54,708 bases of DNA from an uncultured Clostridia bacterium (GTDB taxonomy: Bacteria; Bacillota; Clostridia; Christensenellales; UBA1242), in the NCBI GenBank assembly GCA_944360075.1, contig CALVTE010000006.1:1-54708 (forward strand), written 5' to 3'. The notes beneath the pieces are model-generated. The model worked only from the letters and a program-made list of their open reading frames with translations. It ran no database searches and was not told where the DNA came from. Shown in pieces: positions 8,690 to 18,388 of this stretch. Made by a program: the position numbers and the translations under genes. Numbering within the stretch: position 1 is the stretch's first letter; every line of letters starts with the position of its first letter.

Positions 8690-10795
8690 ATGAAAGAACT
8701 CGAACTAAATCATGTCTACAAAGATTATAAACTAGGCAACAAGTCAAAGTTTAATGCCCTTAGCGACATCAATGTGTCTTTTGAAAAAGGAGAACTTGTT
8801 TCCATCATTGGAGAAAGCGGAAGCGGCAAAAGCACACTTATGAATTTGATTGGCGGGCTTGATTCGGACTACTCGGGAGAGATTAAAATTGGCGGAATTG
8901 ACCTTAAAACTTTCAAAGAAAAACAACTGGATGACTATCGAAAAAAGAAAATTGGCTTTGTTTTTCAATCTTTCAACCTGATTCCTCACCTGTCGATACT
9001 TGACAACGTCACAATCGCGCTCACCCTTTCAAACGTCAAAGAAAGCGAAAAACTTGAAAAAGCACAAACTCTACTGAAAAAACTTGGACTTGAAAACCAA
9101 CTCAAGAAAAAACCCACTCAACTCTCTGGCGGACAAAAGCAAAGAGTTGCCATTGCAAGAGCGCTCATCAACGACCCCGACATAATTTTGGCAGATGAGC
9201 CGACCGGCTCGCTTGACAGCGCAACAACATTGCAAATTCTTGACATTTTGAAAGAGATTGCAGATGATGGCAAACTGGTGATTATGGTCACGCACTCTGA
9301 AAAAGTTGCAAGCATATCGTCAAGGATTGTTGAAATTGCTGATGGAAAAATTGTGCAAGACAAGAAAAATGATGACTATAAAAAAGGCAGGCACACGCAA
9401 AAACTTGTTGAGAAAGACCGCGAAGAAAATTTGCAAAAAGGCAAAACAAAAAAGGAAAAACATCTTTCGCTCTACTCAGCCATCAGACTTTCGCTGCATA
9501 ATATGTGGGCAAGCAAAACCAAAAACTTTTTGATGGCTCTTGGCGTGAGCATTTCGCTTATATCCATGATTTTGATGCTGGCCTTTGGCTCTGGACTGAC
9601 TGGCTACATAACTTCGCTTGCCAATTCCTATTCAAGCCCAACCATCGTCACAGTCAGCAAAACGGCGGTCTCGGAAGAAAATCAGATGGGCTTTATGCAA
9701 GATTTGACCAACCCGCAACCCTTTGAAAACACGCAAGAAAAGGATGAAATTTTGCAGGTGATCAATGCCATCAACACCTCTCTTGAAGAACGATACCCTT
9801 CCATAACATACCGCGTTGACAGACAGCAAGTTGAATATGGCTACTCTGTTATGACTGGTATGTCGCCAGGTGCTGCCACCATAAATTTTGACCTGGACGG
9901 CCAAGAAAGTTCAAACGACATTTTCTATCTCTACACCACACCGCCATACTACAGCGACCAACAAATGCTTGCAGGCTCCATCCCAGGTAAACCTGAAGAA
10001 ATTGAAGGCGAGATGGTTGGCCAAATCATGGTCTCGGCAAAAATAGCATCACTGATGGGGCTTGATGACTACACTCAAGCTGTTGGCAAAATTGTCACAA
10101 TCAAAGTTGACCACAAAGTTGGCCAGACGCCTTTGGATCTTGAGCAAAAATTCAAAATAAGCGGCATCGTTGATGTGAATATGTTTGAAAATATGCTTGT
10201 TGTCTATGTTGATTACAACTACTTTTCAGCCCTAGTCAGCCAAAATGGCGGCACTCTTGCTCCAACTTCCTTCTATATTCACACAGACAGCGAAAACACA
10301 ACAAATGCCATAAACAACATTCTTTCTGGCATGGAAGGCTACACAGGTTCGGTGGAAAACCAAATGGCAAATATGTTCAGCCAAATGATGTCCACCTTCT
10401 CAATCGCTCTTACTGTGATTGCTGGAATTTCGCTGCTGGTTGCAATGATTATGATTTTGGTGGTGCTATACATGAGCGTTTCAGAACGAACACGAGAAAT
10501 TGGAGTTTTGAAAAGCATTGGAGCTCGAAAGCGCGACATCAAAAAGATTTTCACCACCGAAAGCTTTTTGATAGGCCTTTTCAGCGGCCTTGTGGGCGCT
10601 GTGCTTTCTGGACTTATTGGCCTAATTCTCATCCTTATGTTCAACTCGCTGCTAGGTTTTGCGCCACTTTCTTTCCATTGGTATTATTTTGCTCTCGCCA
10701 TTGGCCTGAGCGTTGTGATAAGCGTGCTGGCTGGGCTATACCCTGCTTCTAAAGCTGCAAAACTTGACCCTGTGGACTCGCTAAGGCATGAATAG
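8690..10795 (+). CDS. MacB-like ABC transporter, fused ATPase and FtsX-type permease
   Basis: A 701-residue fusion. Residues 1-225 are a LolD/MacB-type ATPase with GESGSGKST (about 41), LSGGQ (about 145) and DEPTGSLD (about 169). A Lys-rich linker of about 40 residues follows, then one membrane helix (about 282-305), a large extracytoplasmic MacB-core domain (about 306-560), and three C-terminal helices with the FtsX permease motif (SERTREIGVLKSIGARKRDI). MacB-type proteins use ATP in the cytoplasm to drive mechanotransmission across the membrane. In Firmicutes, relatives act in peptide or antibiotic efflux and resistance. It has AAGGAG before the ATG, lies 50 nt after the exporter pair and ends in a strong terminator, so it is probably the last gene of the marR operon. 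Confidence 0.88.
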   Translation: MKELELNHVYKDYKLGNKSKFNALSDINVSFEKGELVSIIGESGSGKSTLMNLIGGLDSDYSGEIKIGGIDLKTFKEKQLDDYRKKKIGFVFQSFNLIPHLSILDNVTIALTLSNVKESEKLEKAQTLLKKLGLENQLKKKPTQLSGGQKQRVAIARALINDPDIILADEPTGSLDSATTLQILDILKEIADDGKLVIMVTHSEKVASISSRIVEIADGKIVQDKKNDDYKKGRHTQKLVEKDREENLQKGKTKKEKHLSLYSAIRLSLHNMWASKTKNFLMALGVSISLISMILMLAFGSGLTGYITSLANSYSSPTIVTVSKTAVSEENQMGFMQDLTNPQPFENTQEKDEILQVINAINTSLEERYPSITYRVDRQQVEYGYSVMTGMSPGAATINFDLDGQESSNDIFYLYTTPPYYSDQQMLAGSIPGKPEEIEGEMVGQIMVSAKIASLMGLDDYTQAVGKIVTIKVDHKVGQTPLDLEQKFKISGIVDVNMFENMLVVYVDYNYFSALVSQNGGTLAPTSFYIHTDSENTTNAINNILSGMEGYTGSVENQMANMFSQMMSTFSIALTVIAGISLLVAMIMILVVLYMSVSERTREIGVLKSIGARKRDIKKIFTTESFLIGLFSGLVGAVLSGLIGLILILMFNSLLGFAPLSFHWYYFALAIGLSVVISVLAGLYPASKAAKLDPVDSLRHE

Positions 10796-10803
10796 ATTTG
10801 CTT

Positions 10804-10837
10804 AAAAAAGCATTAACTTTCGGTTAATGCTTTTTTT
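10804..10837. terminator. bidirectional intrinsic terminator
   Basis: GCATTAAC (10810-10817) pairs with GTTAATGC (10823-10830) around a 5-nt loop, flanked by A-run and T-run tails. It sits between the convergent macB-like gene and the membrane-protein gene ending at 10842, so it can serve both. Confidence 0.9.
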
Positions 10838-10841
10838 GATA

Positions 10842-11639
10842 TTAATCTTTCTTTTTTCTTTGCTTTTTTGTTTGGGCTATATTTTTCTCTTCTGTCTCAA
10901 GTTTTTCATTGCTGAGCTGCTTTGTTTGCTCAGCTTGCGGCTGATTTTGCTCAAACATAGGCTCTTCTTTTATCAGCTGTCTTTCAATAAAATTTATCCC
11001 AAGCGACCTTTTTGTTGTTTTTCCCAGTATAAAATGGAAGAAAAACACCGCTGCACCTGTTGTGTTGCAAACAAGGTCAAGCATAGTGTCGCCAACAAGG
11101 GGCTGATTGACGCCTGGCAATTTTTCCCCTTGCATTGTCTGACCAAAAAGGTTGTCTGCTGCCCACTCAAAAATTTCCCACAGCACTTCAATGGCAAGTG
11201 AAAAGCATACGCAAAACAAAGCCACCAAAACAAAATTGATTTTTTTGTATTGCCCAAGACGCGAAATGATAAAAATGCCGCACATGGCCACCAAGTAGCC
11301 CATGAGAATGTGTATCACAATGTCATACCAACTTGTCAGATAGTAAACGTTGAGCACACTGCCAACAAGGCCAGCAAAAATCAGATAGATTTCAATCGCA
11401 AGAAAAACAACATTGTTGAATCGTCTGCCAAACACAAGTTCCACCGCAGCTGGAACTAGCGACAAAAGCGCAATGCAAACAGCGGGAACAATCCGATTGT
11501 TTGGGTCATACACCAGACCGTAGTAAAAGGCAAGAGCCACACACGAAAGGCAAAGCAGGGTCATTACAACAAGATTGATTATTCGAAATATTTTGTCGTT
11601 CTTTTCAAGTTCCTTAAAAGCTTTCCAATTTTTTCTCAT
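10842..11639 (-). CDS. polytopic membrane protein, DUF2238/VanZ-like
   Basis: A 265-residue protein with about six membrane helices in the first 200 residues and a Gln/Lys-rich cytoplasmic tail. Conserved-looking polar patches in membrane context are WYDIVIHILMGY, EVLWEIFEW and DTMLDLVCNTTGA. This His/Glu/Asp pattern is shared by the DUF2238/YjdF-like and VanZ-like families. No enzymatic role is established for these. The ATG overlaps the valS stop (ATGA), so it is translationally coupled to valS as the last gene of the marR-cysS-valS operon. The link to aminoacylation is probably only positional. Confidence 0.6.
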   Translation of the reverse strand: MRKNWKAFKELEKNDKIFRIINLVVMTLLCLSCVALAFYYGLVYDPNNRIVPAVCIALLSLVPAAVELVFGRRFNNVVFLAIEIYLIFAGLVGSVLNVYYLTSWYDIVIHILMGYLVAMCGIFIISRLGQYKKINFVLVALFCVCFSLAIEVLWEIFEWAADNLFGQTMQGEKLPGVNQPLVGDTMLDLVCNTTGAAVFFFHFILGKTTKRSLGINFIERQLIKEEPMFEQNQPQAEQTKQLSNEKLETEEKNIAQTKKQRKKKD

Positions 11640-14224
11640 TCCCGCTCCCCTTGAATTTTCTCTAGCAATGCCTTGTTTTTCTCGAGTTTTTGCCTTTCAC
11701 TTTCAATCAATGCTTTTGGCGCTTTTTGTGTGAAGCCCTCGTTTGCAAGCATTTTTTCTGACCGATTGATTTCAAACAGCAATTTTTCAACTTCTTGCTC
11801 GCGTTTTTGCTTTTCTTTTTCGCTGTCTACAAGCTGCCCAAGTGGGATGAACACCTGACTGTCTTTTGCAAGCAATTTGATGCACTTTTCTTCTGGCTGT
11901 TTTTCAACAATCATCACCTCGCTGCCAAAGGCAAGTTTGCAAATTGAAGTCAAATTTTCTTTGAAAATAACGTCTTTTTCAGACAATTTGAAAAGCAGAG
12001 ATGTTTTTTTGTTGTCAGGCAAATTGTATTTTGCTCTTGCGTTTCTGATTTCTTTGATAAGCAAAATCACGCTTTCAAAATCGTTTGACAGGTTGAGTTT
12101 GACCTTTTCAGGATATGAGCAGCGCATGATGGTCTCTTCGTGCTCTGGCATATTTTGATAAATATATTCGGTAACAAAAGGAATAAACGGATGGAAAAGT
12201 TTGAGAAGTTTGTCAAAAACATAACAAAGCACATTTTGCGTGGTTTGTTTTTGAACTTCGTCCTCTCTGTATAAGTCAACTTTGGCAAGCTCGATATACC
12301 AATCGCAGAATTTTGCCACGGTAAATTCAATCAAATTGCCGGTGCAAACGCCAAGAGCATATCGTTCCATATTTTTATCCACTGATTTTATAAGTTCATT
12401 CAGTTCACTTAAAATCCACTTGTCTTTTTCTTGCAGCTTTAAGTTTTTAAGCGGCTGTGCTTTAAAATCTTTTAAGTTTGTGATGACAAACTTGCTGGCA
12501 TTATAAAGTTTGTTGATAAAAATTTTGGCTTCTTTGATTTTTTCTTCGCCATATTTGATATTAGTGCCCATGCTCATGCCGTTGACAAGCGAAAGCCTGA
12601 GTGCGTCAGCGCCATATCTGTCAATCATGTCAATCGGGTCTATGCCGTTGCCAAGGTGTTTTGACATTTTTACCCCGTTTTTATCTCTGACCATGCCGTG
12701 AATAACAACATCTTTAAAAGGCACTTGCCCCATAAATTTTAGGCCAGAGAAAACCATTTTTGACACCCAGAAAGTGATGATATCGTATGCCGTGACAAGA
12801 ACGGATGTTGGATAATAATATGCAAGATCGGCCGTCTTGTCAGGATAGCCAAGAGTGGAAAATGGCCAAAGTGCAGATGAAAACCAAGTGTCGAGCACAT
12901 CTTTTTCTTGCTCAAAAACCCTGCTGTTGCATTGAGGGCAAGCATTAGGCTCATCTTCACAGGCAAACACATGACCATGCTCACAGGTGTAAACAGGAAT
13001 TCGATGTCCCAGCCAAATTTGACGAGAAATGCACCAGTCTTGTATGTTTTCCAGCCAGTTGAGATAGGTTTTTTCATACCTTTTTGGATGGAATTTAACT
13101 TCTCCCTTCTTCACCGCTTCAACAGCAGGTTTTGCAAGGTCTTTCATTTTTACAAACCATTGCGTTGAAATCTTTGGCTCGGTAAAGTTATGGCAGCGGT
13201 CACAAGTGCCAACCTGATTTTTATATTTTTCTTTTTTGACCAAATATCCGCCTTCTTCCAGTGCTTTTTCAATTTGAGGCCTTGCTTTTATTCGATCAAG
13301 TCCTGCAAATTGACCAGCATTTTCATTGAGAAGACCATCGTCATCAATACAAGTGACCACTTCCAGATTGTGCCTAAGCCCAACTTCATAGTCATTCGGG
13401 TCATGGGCTGGAGTGATTTTGACAGCGCCAGTTCCAAAGCCCATCTCACAGTAGTCGTCGCCGATAAGCTTGATTTTTTTGTTGACCAAAGGCAAAATGA
13501 GGTCTTTGCCTATTTTGTCTTTATATTTTGGGTCTTTTGGATTGACTGCAACTGCAGTGTCGCCAAAAATTGTTTCTGGTCTTGTGGTGGCAACAGTCAC
13601 ATAGCCACTGCCGTCAGCAAATGGATAGCGAATATACCACAGATATGTGCTTTGCTCTATGTATACATTTTCGTTATCAGATATTGTGGTTTTGCAGTTT
13701 GGGCAATAATTGACCACTCTTTTGCCTTTATAGATAAGCCCCTCATTGAAATACTGGCAAAAAACGTGCTTGACCGCTCTGTTTAAGTTTTCATCCATGG
13801 TAAAAGCAAGTCTAGACCAGTCGCAAGAGATGCCAAGAGCTTTGAATTGATCAACAATAATGTTGCCATATTTTTTATACCAGTCCCAACCCATCTGCAA
13901 AAACTTTTCTCTGCCAACATCTTCTTTTTTCAGTCCGTCATGACGAAGAGCCCTTGCCAAAACTTCTTCGGTGGCAATCGCTGCATGGTCTGTCCCCGGC
14001 ACCCAAAGAGTGTTAAAGCCTTTCATCCTTTTCGTGCGCACCAAAACGTCTTGTATGGTGTTGTTAAGAGCATGTCCAATGTGCGCCTTACCCGTCACAT
14101 TTGGCGGCGGCATAACAACAGAAAAATGATCTCTGTCATCTGGTTGCGAAGTGAAATAATTTTTATCTAGCCAAGTTTTATAGATTTCTTTTTCAAAAAA
14201 CTCTGGTGTGTAAGACTTTTCCAT
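11636..14224 (-). CDS. valS: valyl-tRNA synthetase
   Basis: A class I synthetase that charges tRNA-Val and edits mischarged threonine in the CP1 domain. The 862 residues contain the HIGH element in PPNVTGKAHIGHALN (about 40-55), the editing domain with TTRPETIFGDTAVAV, zinc-like Cys clusters (CPNC, CDRC, CEHG..CPQC), the second active-site motif near residue 521, an anticodon-binding helical domain, and a C-terminal coiled coil (about 795-862). The KMSKS loop reads KMSKHLGN, with His for the final Ser. The protein is otherwise complete. It lies 24 nt downstream of cysS and overlaps the next membrane-protein gene. Confidence 0.95.
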   Translation of the reverse strand: MEKSYTPEFFEKEIYKTWLDKNYFTSQPDDRDHFSVVMPPPNVTGKAHIGHALNNTIQDVLVRTKRMKGFNTLWVPGTDHAAIATEEVLARALRHDGLKKEDVGREKFLQMGWDWYKKYGNIIVDQFKALGISCDWSRLAFTMDENLNRAVKHVFCQYFNEGLIYKGKRVVNYCPNCKTTISDNENVYIEQSTYLWYIRYPFADGSGYVTVATTRPETIFGDTAVAVNPKDPKYKDKIGKDLILPLVNKKIKLIGDDYCEMGFGTGAVKITPAHDPNDYEVGLRHNLEVVTCIDDDGLLNENAGQFAGLDRIKARPQIEKALEEGGYLVKKEKYKNQVGTCDRCHNFTEPKISTQWFVKMKDLAKPAVEAVKKGEVKFHPKRYEKTYLNWLENIQDWCISRQIWLGHRIPVYTCEHGHVFACEDEPNACPQCNSRVFEQEKDVLDTWFSSALWPFSTLGYPDKTADLAYYYPTSVLVTAYDIITFWVSKMVFSGLKFMGQVPFKDVVIHGMVRDKNGVKMSKHLGNGIDPIDMIDRYGADALRLSLVNGMSMGTNIKYGEEKIKEAKIFINKLYNASKFVITNLKDFKAQPLKNLKLQEKDKWILSELNELIKSVDKNMERYALGVCTGNLIEFTVAKFCDWYIELAKVDLYREDEVQKQTTQNVLCYVFDKLLKLFHPFIPFVTEYIYQNMPEHEETIMRCSYPEKVKLNLSNDFESVILLIKEIRNARAKYNLPDNKKTSLLFKLSEKDVIFKENLTSICKLAFGSEVMIVEKQPEEKCIKLLAKDSQVFIPLGQLVDSEKEKQKREQEVEKLLFEINRSEKMLANEGFTQKAPKALIESERQKLEKNKALLEKIQGERE

Positions 14225-14248
14225 AATTCTTCCTTTTTTTGCAAAATT

Positions 14249-15616
14249 TTATAATTTTTCAAGGCTATAGCCTTCCTTGCTGTCTTTGACAACATAGCCT
14301 TTTTGAGCAAGCGCGTCACGCAAATTGTCGGCCAAGGCAAAATCTCTGTTTTGCTTTGCTTGCCAGCGCTGCTTTGCCAACTCTTGAATTTCTTGTGGAA
14401 TTGAGCTTTCCACTTTTTCTTCAAAATCAAAGCCCAAAACCTTGTTAAACTGCATCATCAACTGAAAAATTTGCTCACTTTTTTCTTCTTTAAGCGCTTT
14501 TTGGCAAAGAGCCAAAGCTTTTGGCATATTGAGGTCGTCGTTGACAGCTTCCAAAAATTCTTGTCTGAATTCTTCAAGTTTTTTTTCGCTCACATCACCT
14601 TGCCCGCCTTTGTGGCTTTTCACTGCCATTTTGAAGGCTTTAAGGCTATTTCGTGCCCCTTTTAAAGCTTCGAAAGTAAAATTTTGTTGTTTTGAGTAGT
14701 GCGCCATAAAGTAGAAATACCTGAAATCTTCCGGGGCAAAACCTTTGTTTTTAAGGTCGTCAAGAGTATACATATTATTCAAACTTTTGCCCATTTTGCC
14801 GCCATCAACTTGCAAAAATTCCACGTGCATCCAAAAGTTGACAACGCGATGTCCGCAAAGACAGTCACTTTGCGCAATTTCATTTTCGTGGTGAATGGTT
14901 TTGTGGTCAATTCCGCCCGTGTGGATGTCGATATATTCCCCCAAAAACTCATTGCCAATCACTGAGCACTCGATGTGCCAACCCGGATAACCTTTTCCCC
15001 AAGGGCTATCCCACTGCATGATATGTTCTTTTGGAGCTTTGACCCAAAGCACAAAATCGTATGGCGAATGTTTTTCCTCGTCAACGTCAATTCTTGCCCC
15101 CGCTTTCTTTTGGTCAACGCCGCCGCCAAGTTTTCCGTAACCTGGAAATTTGCTTATATCAAAATATACACCCTTGCTTGTTTTGTAAGCATAGCCTTTG
15201 TCGAGAAGCCCTTGAACAAAGTTGATAATCTTGTCAATCACGCTGGTGGCTGGAACGATATGCTCTGGCATATCAATATTAAGTCTTTTGACTTCTTGCA
15301 TAAAAATATCGGTGTAAAACTTTGCAATTTCCCAAGGGCTTTTGTGCTCTCGCTGACTTGCAACAAGCATTTTGTCTTCGCCCTCGTCGGCATCACTAGT
15401 CAAATGCCCCACGTCGGTGATATTGACCACCCCATCCAGTTTGTAACCATTATATTTGAGCACTCTGCGTATATTATCCATAAAAAGGTAAGCTCTCATA
15501 TTGCCGATGTGCGGATATGAATATACTGTTGGCCCACAAGAATACATTTTCACAAGCTGTCCATGTGGCACAAACTCTTCTTTTTTTCGAGACAAAGAAT
15601 TAAAAAATTTTATCAT
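14249..15616 (-). CDS. cysS: cysteinyl-tRNA synthetase
   Basis: A class I monomeric synthetase for tRNA-Cys, 455 residues, the usual length. It has the zinc/cysteine-binding site (CGPTVYSYPHIGN near residue 28, GWHIECSV, HHENEIAQSDC), and the KMSKS equivalent is KMGKSLNN. The C-terminal DALR-type helical domain recognises the anticodon. The upstream region has AAAAGGATG before the ATG. It follows a MarR-family gene by 53 nt and precedes valS by 24 nt on the same strand, so the two synthetases are probably transcribed from the marR promoter at 16077-16105. No T-box leader is visible. Confidence 0.95.
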   Translation of the reverse strand: MIKFFNSLSRKKEEFVPHGQLVKMYSCGPTVYSYPHIGNMRAYLFMDNIRRVLKYNGYKLDGVVNITDVGHLTSDADEGEDKMLVASQREHKSPWEIAKFYTDIFMQEVKRLNIDMPEHIVPATSVIDKIINFVQGLLDKGYAYKTSKGVYFDISKFPGYGKLGGGVDQKKAGARIDVDEEKHSPYDFVLWVKAPKEHIMQWDSPWGKGYPGWHIECSVIGNEFLGEYIDIHTGGIDHKTIHHENEIAQSDCLCGHRVVNFWMHVEFLQVDGGKMGKSLNNMYTLDDLKNKGFAPEDFRYFYFMAHYSKQQNFTFEALKGARNSLKAFKMAVKSHKGGQGDVSEKKLEEFRQEFLEAVNDDLNMPKALALCQKALKEEKSEQIFQLMMQFNKVLGFDFEEKVESSIPQEIQELAKQRWQAKQNRDFALADNLRDALAQKGYVVKDSKEGYSLEKL

Positions 15617-15669
15617 AACTTAACATCCTTTTAAAATAAATATGAAGTTTGACCAAAAAAAGACAAACG

Positions 15670-16056
15670 CTACACAATTTTATTCAATTTTTCGTTGAGT
15701 TTTTTGACGCTTTGAGCCTGCTCATCACTCAAAGAGCCTACCAAGTCGTTGATTGAAGAAACATAGCTATACAGCGCGTTCATGCCTTCAACTGTCAAGG
15801 TGAGCACATGGCAACGCTTGTCCATTTTTGACTGATTGATTGACAAAAGCCCTTCCTTTTCCATTTGCTTGGTCATAAGAGCAAAATTGGTTTTTTTGAT
15901 GCCCAGTTTTTCCACAATCATTCCCACAGACAGATTTTCATATAAATAGGCAAAATACAAAATTTTATGCTTCAAAAAAGCTCTTTCTGATTTTTTCTTT
16001 AAGATATTTTCCAAAAGGGCTTCAAGTTCGATAAGCCCCCCGATTTTATTCATCAT
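15670..16056 (-). CDS. MarR-family regulator heading the cysS-valS operon
   Basis: A 128-residue winged-helix protein. The recognition region is about LSVGMIVEKLGIKKTNFALMTKQMEKEGLL, followed by a wing with KMDKRCHVLTLT and a C-terminal helix for dimerisation. GAGGT precedes the tandem ATG codons. Its own promoter carries a palindrome over the -10 box, which suggests autoregulation. It is the first gene of a set that continues into cysS, valS and a membrane protein. A MarR regulator upstream of tRNA synthetases is unusual; it may have been inserted there, or may couple synthetase supply to a small-molecule signal. Confidence 0.8.
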   Translation of the reverse strand: MMNKIGGLIELEALLENILKKKSERAFLKHKILYFAYLYENLSVGMIVEKLGIKKTNFALMTKQMEKEGLLSINQSKMDKRCHVLTLTVEGMNALYSYVSSINDLVGSLSDEQAQSVKKLNEKLNKIV

Positions 16057-16070
16057 AGTGGTAACCTCTA

Positions 16071-16105
16071 ATACTGAGTATAATTCAAAAAATTTTTCAA
16101 AGCAA
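16071..16105 (-). promoter_or_regulatory. promoter and palindromic operator of marR-cysS-valS
   Basis: Minus-strand TTGCTT (16105-16100), a 17-nt spacer and TATACT (16082-16077). The palindrome ATACT-G-AGTAT at 16071-16081 overlaps the -10 box and the start site, a typical position for MarR autorepression. Confidence 0.6.
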
Positions 16106-16150
16106 GTGTTTTTGCTTGTTTTTTTGAATTTTAAATATTAAAATATAATC

Positions 16151-18388
16151 ATGATTATCGAAGGGCCAATTGAAGAAATTATTTTTCGTAACGAGGAAAA
16201 TGGTTACACCGTTTTTTTGCTTGATTTCAAGGGTTCTCTTACCACCTGTGTTGGAAAACTGGTCAATGCCAACGTTGGCGAAAATTTGTCGCTTGAAGGC
16301 GATTTTGTCAACAACGCAAAATACGGCATTCAATTTGCTTTCATAAATTACGAAATTGTTTTGCCAACTTCGCTTTCAGGAATAGAAAAATATCTCGCTT
16401 CAGGCCTTATCAAAGGTGTGGGGCCTGTCACTGCAAAAAACATCGTTCAAACCTTTAAGGAGCAGACTTTCGACATCATTGAGATGAGCCCCTCTTCACT
16501 TGCGCAAATCAGAAATATATCCATAAAAAAAGCGCTTGAAATTGGCGAAAAATTCAAAGAGCTGAAAAAAATGCAAAATTCCATTATGTTTTTGCAAAAA
16601 TACAACATCTCCACAAATATGGCGATGAAGATTTATGAGTTTTACGGCTCAAACACTATAAACGTGGTCAAAGCAAACCCTTACAGACTGGTTGAAGATA
16701 TTGACGGGATTGGTTTTTTAAGTGCTGACAGAATTGCCAAAAGCATTGGCATTCCTGCGCAAAGTGAATTTCGTGTGAGGGCAGGCCTTTTATACTCACT
16801 TCTCAGCAGCACCGAAAAAGCTGGGCACACCTTTTTGCCAAAAAAAATGCTTGAAAGTCAAAGTTCTGCCCTGCTTGAACTTGACGGCGAAATTTTTTCA
16901 AAACTTTTTGATGAGGCTCTAGACGGACTTGTGCTTGACAAAACCATGCTGCGAATGTGGCAAGATAACGTTGAGATTGTTATGCTGAGCAAATATTATT
17001 TCTACGAAAAATCAATCGCTCAGAAACTTGCAGTGCTTTCAAGCACGCAAAACATAGAAAAAATCAACCTTGATGATGAGATTTTGCATTTTGAACAACG
17101 CAATAAAATTGAATTTCACCAAGAGCAAAAAAATGCAATTTTCGCCGCTTTAAACAATGGTGTTTGTGTGATTACTGGCGGCCCGGGCACAGGAAAAACC
17201 ACAATAATCAAGTGCATCATTGAACTTTTGAAACAGCAAAAACAAAAGTTTGTTTTGCTCGCCCCAACTGGCAGAGCCAGCAAAAGACTGTCCGACAGCA
17301 CTGGAGAAGAGGCAAAAACCATCCATCGAGGACTGGAAGTTGCGCAAGGGGCAAACGCTGCAATCGGCCGTTTTGTTTACAACGAAAACAACCCCCTCAA
17401 AACAGACGTCGTGATTGTTGATGAAATGTCTATGGTTGACGCGCCTTTGATGAGCAGTTTGTGCAAAGCACTGCCAAGGCAATGCAAACTCATTTTGGTG
17501 GGCGACAAAGACCAGTTGCCAAGTGTTGGAGCAGGCAACGTGCTGGATGACGTCATCAAAAGTCAGACCATACCAGTTTGCACTTTGACAAAAATTTTCC
17601 GTCAAAGCGACAACAGTTTGATTATCACAAATGCCCATCTTATCAACAGCGGAAAAATGCCCATTCTCGACAACCATTCACAGGATTTCTTTTTTGAAGA
17701 GAAATCTGACCTTGAACAAATCAAAAATTCAATAATTGACCTTGTCACAAAAAGGCTGCCAAACTTTACAAAACAAGAAAGTGTGCAAATTCAGGTTTTG
17801 GCACCCCTAAAAGCCGGTGTGTGCGGAATTGCCAATCTGAATCGGATTTTGCAAGAAAAAATCAACCCTGCTTCGATAAGCAAAATAGAACTTGTGGTTG
17901 GCGATACCATATTCCGTGAGGGCGACAAAGTGATGCAAACGGCAAACAACTACAACCTTGTTTGGAGCAAAATGGTGGGCTTTGTTGAAGAGCAAGGCGA
18001 AGGAGTGTTTAATGGCGACATTGGTTATGTGAGCAAAATTGACTATCAAAGTGGCGAGACCATTGTTGAGTTTGAAGATGGAAGAGTGTGCACCTATCCA
18101 AGAACTGAAATTTCGCAATTATCTCTTGCCTATGCCATAACCATCCACAAAAGTCAGGGCTCTGAATTTGATACAGTAGTCATACCTGTGATTGCCGGAG
18201 CACCTATGATTTTGACGCGAAATTTAATCTACACAGCTGTGACGCGAGCAAAAAAAATGGTGGTGCTTGTTGGGGAAAAGAAAAATTTGAAGCGCATGGT
18301 GTCAAACAGTTACACGGCCGCCCGCTTCACCCTTCTTAAGTCGCTGCTAAAAGAAGCCAAAGATAAAATAAAGGAACTTTATGAATAA
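16151..18388 (+). CDS. recD2: RecD2-type ATP-dependent 5'-3' DNA helicase
   Basis: A superfamily 1B helicase that acts without RecBC in genome maintenance. The 745 residues contain the RecD2-specific N-terminal OB domain (GPIEEIIFRNEENGYTVFLL at the start), tandem helix-hairpin-helix segments (about 75-200), and the motor: Walker A GGPGTGKTT (about 343), Walker B VVIVDEMSMVD (about 420), GDKDQLPSVGAG (about 451) and AITIHKSQGSEFD (about 661). The conserved N-terminus begins two residues after the ATG, which fixes the start, although no Shine-Dalgarno is present and -10-like TATTAA/TATAAT boxes lie within 10 nt of the ATG. The comF gene overlaps its end by 8 nt. Confidence 0.93.
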   Translation: MIIEGPIEEIIFRNEENGYTVFLLDFKGSLTTCVGKLVNANVGENLSLEGDFVNNAKYGIQFAFINYEIVLPTSLSGIEKYLASGLIKGVGPVTAKNIVQTFKEQTFDIIEMSPSSLAQIRNISIKKALEIGEKFKELKKMQNSIMFLQKYNISTNMAMKIYEFYGSNTINVVKANPYRLVEDIDGIGFLSADRIAKSIGIPAQSEFRVRAGLLYSLLSSTEKAGHTFLPKKMLESQSSALLELDGEIFSKLFDEALDGLVLDKTMLRMWQDNVEIVMLSKYYFYEKSIAQKLAVLSSTQNIEKINLDDEILHFEQRNKIEFHQEQKNAIFAALNNGVCVITGGPGTGKTTIIKCIIELLKQQKQKFVLLAPTGRASKRLSDSTGEEAKTIHRGLEVAQGANAAIGRFVYNENNPLKTDVVIVDEMSMVDAPLMSSLCKALPRQCKLILVGDKDQLPSVGAGNVLDDVIKSQTIPVCTLTKIFRQSDNSLIITNAHLINSGKMPILDNHSQDFFFEEKSDLEQIKNSIIDLVTKRLPNFTKQESVQIQVLAPLKAGVCGIANLNRILQEKINPASISKIELVVGDTIFREGDKVMQTANNYNLVWSKMVGFVEEQGEGVFNGDIGYVSKIDYQSGETIVEFEDGRVCTYPRTEISQLSLAYAITIHKSQGSEFDTVVIPVIAGAPMILTRNLIYTAVTRAKKMVVLVGEKKNLKRMVSNSYTAARFTLLKSLLKEAKDKIKELYE

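Noticed and set aside
15617..16150. A T-box riboswitch for cysS or valS
   Set aside because: The cysS upstream gap is only 53 nt and the region before marR is a short promoter; no T-box sequence (like TGGNACCGCG) or specifier stem is seen.
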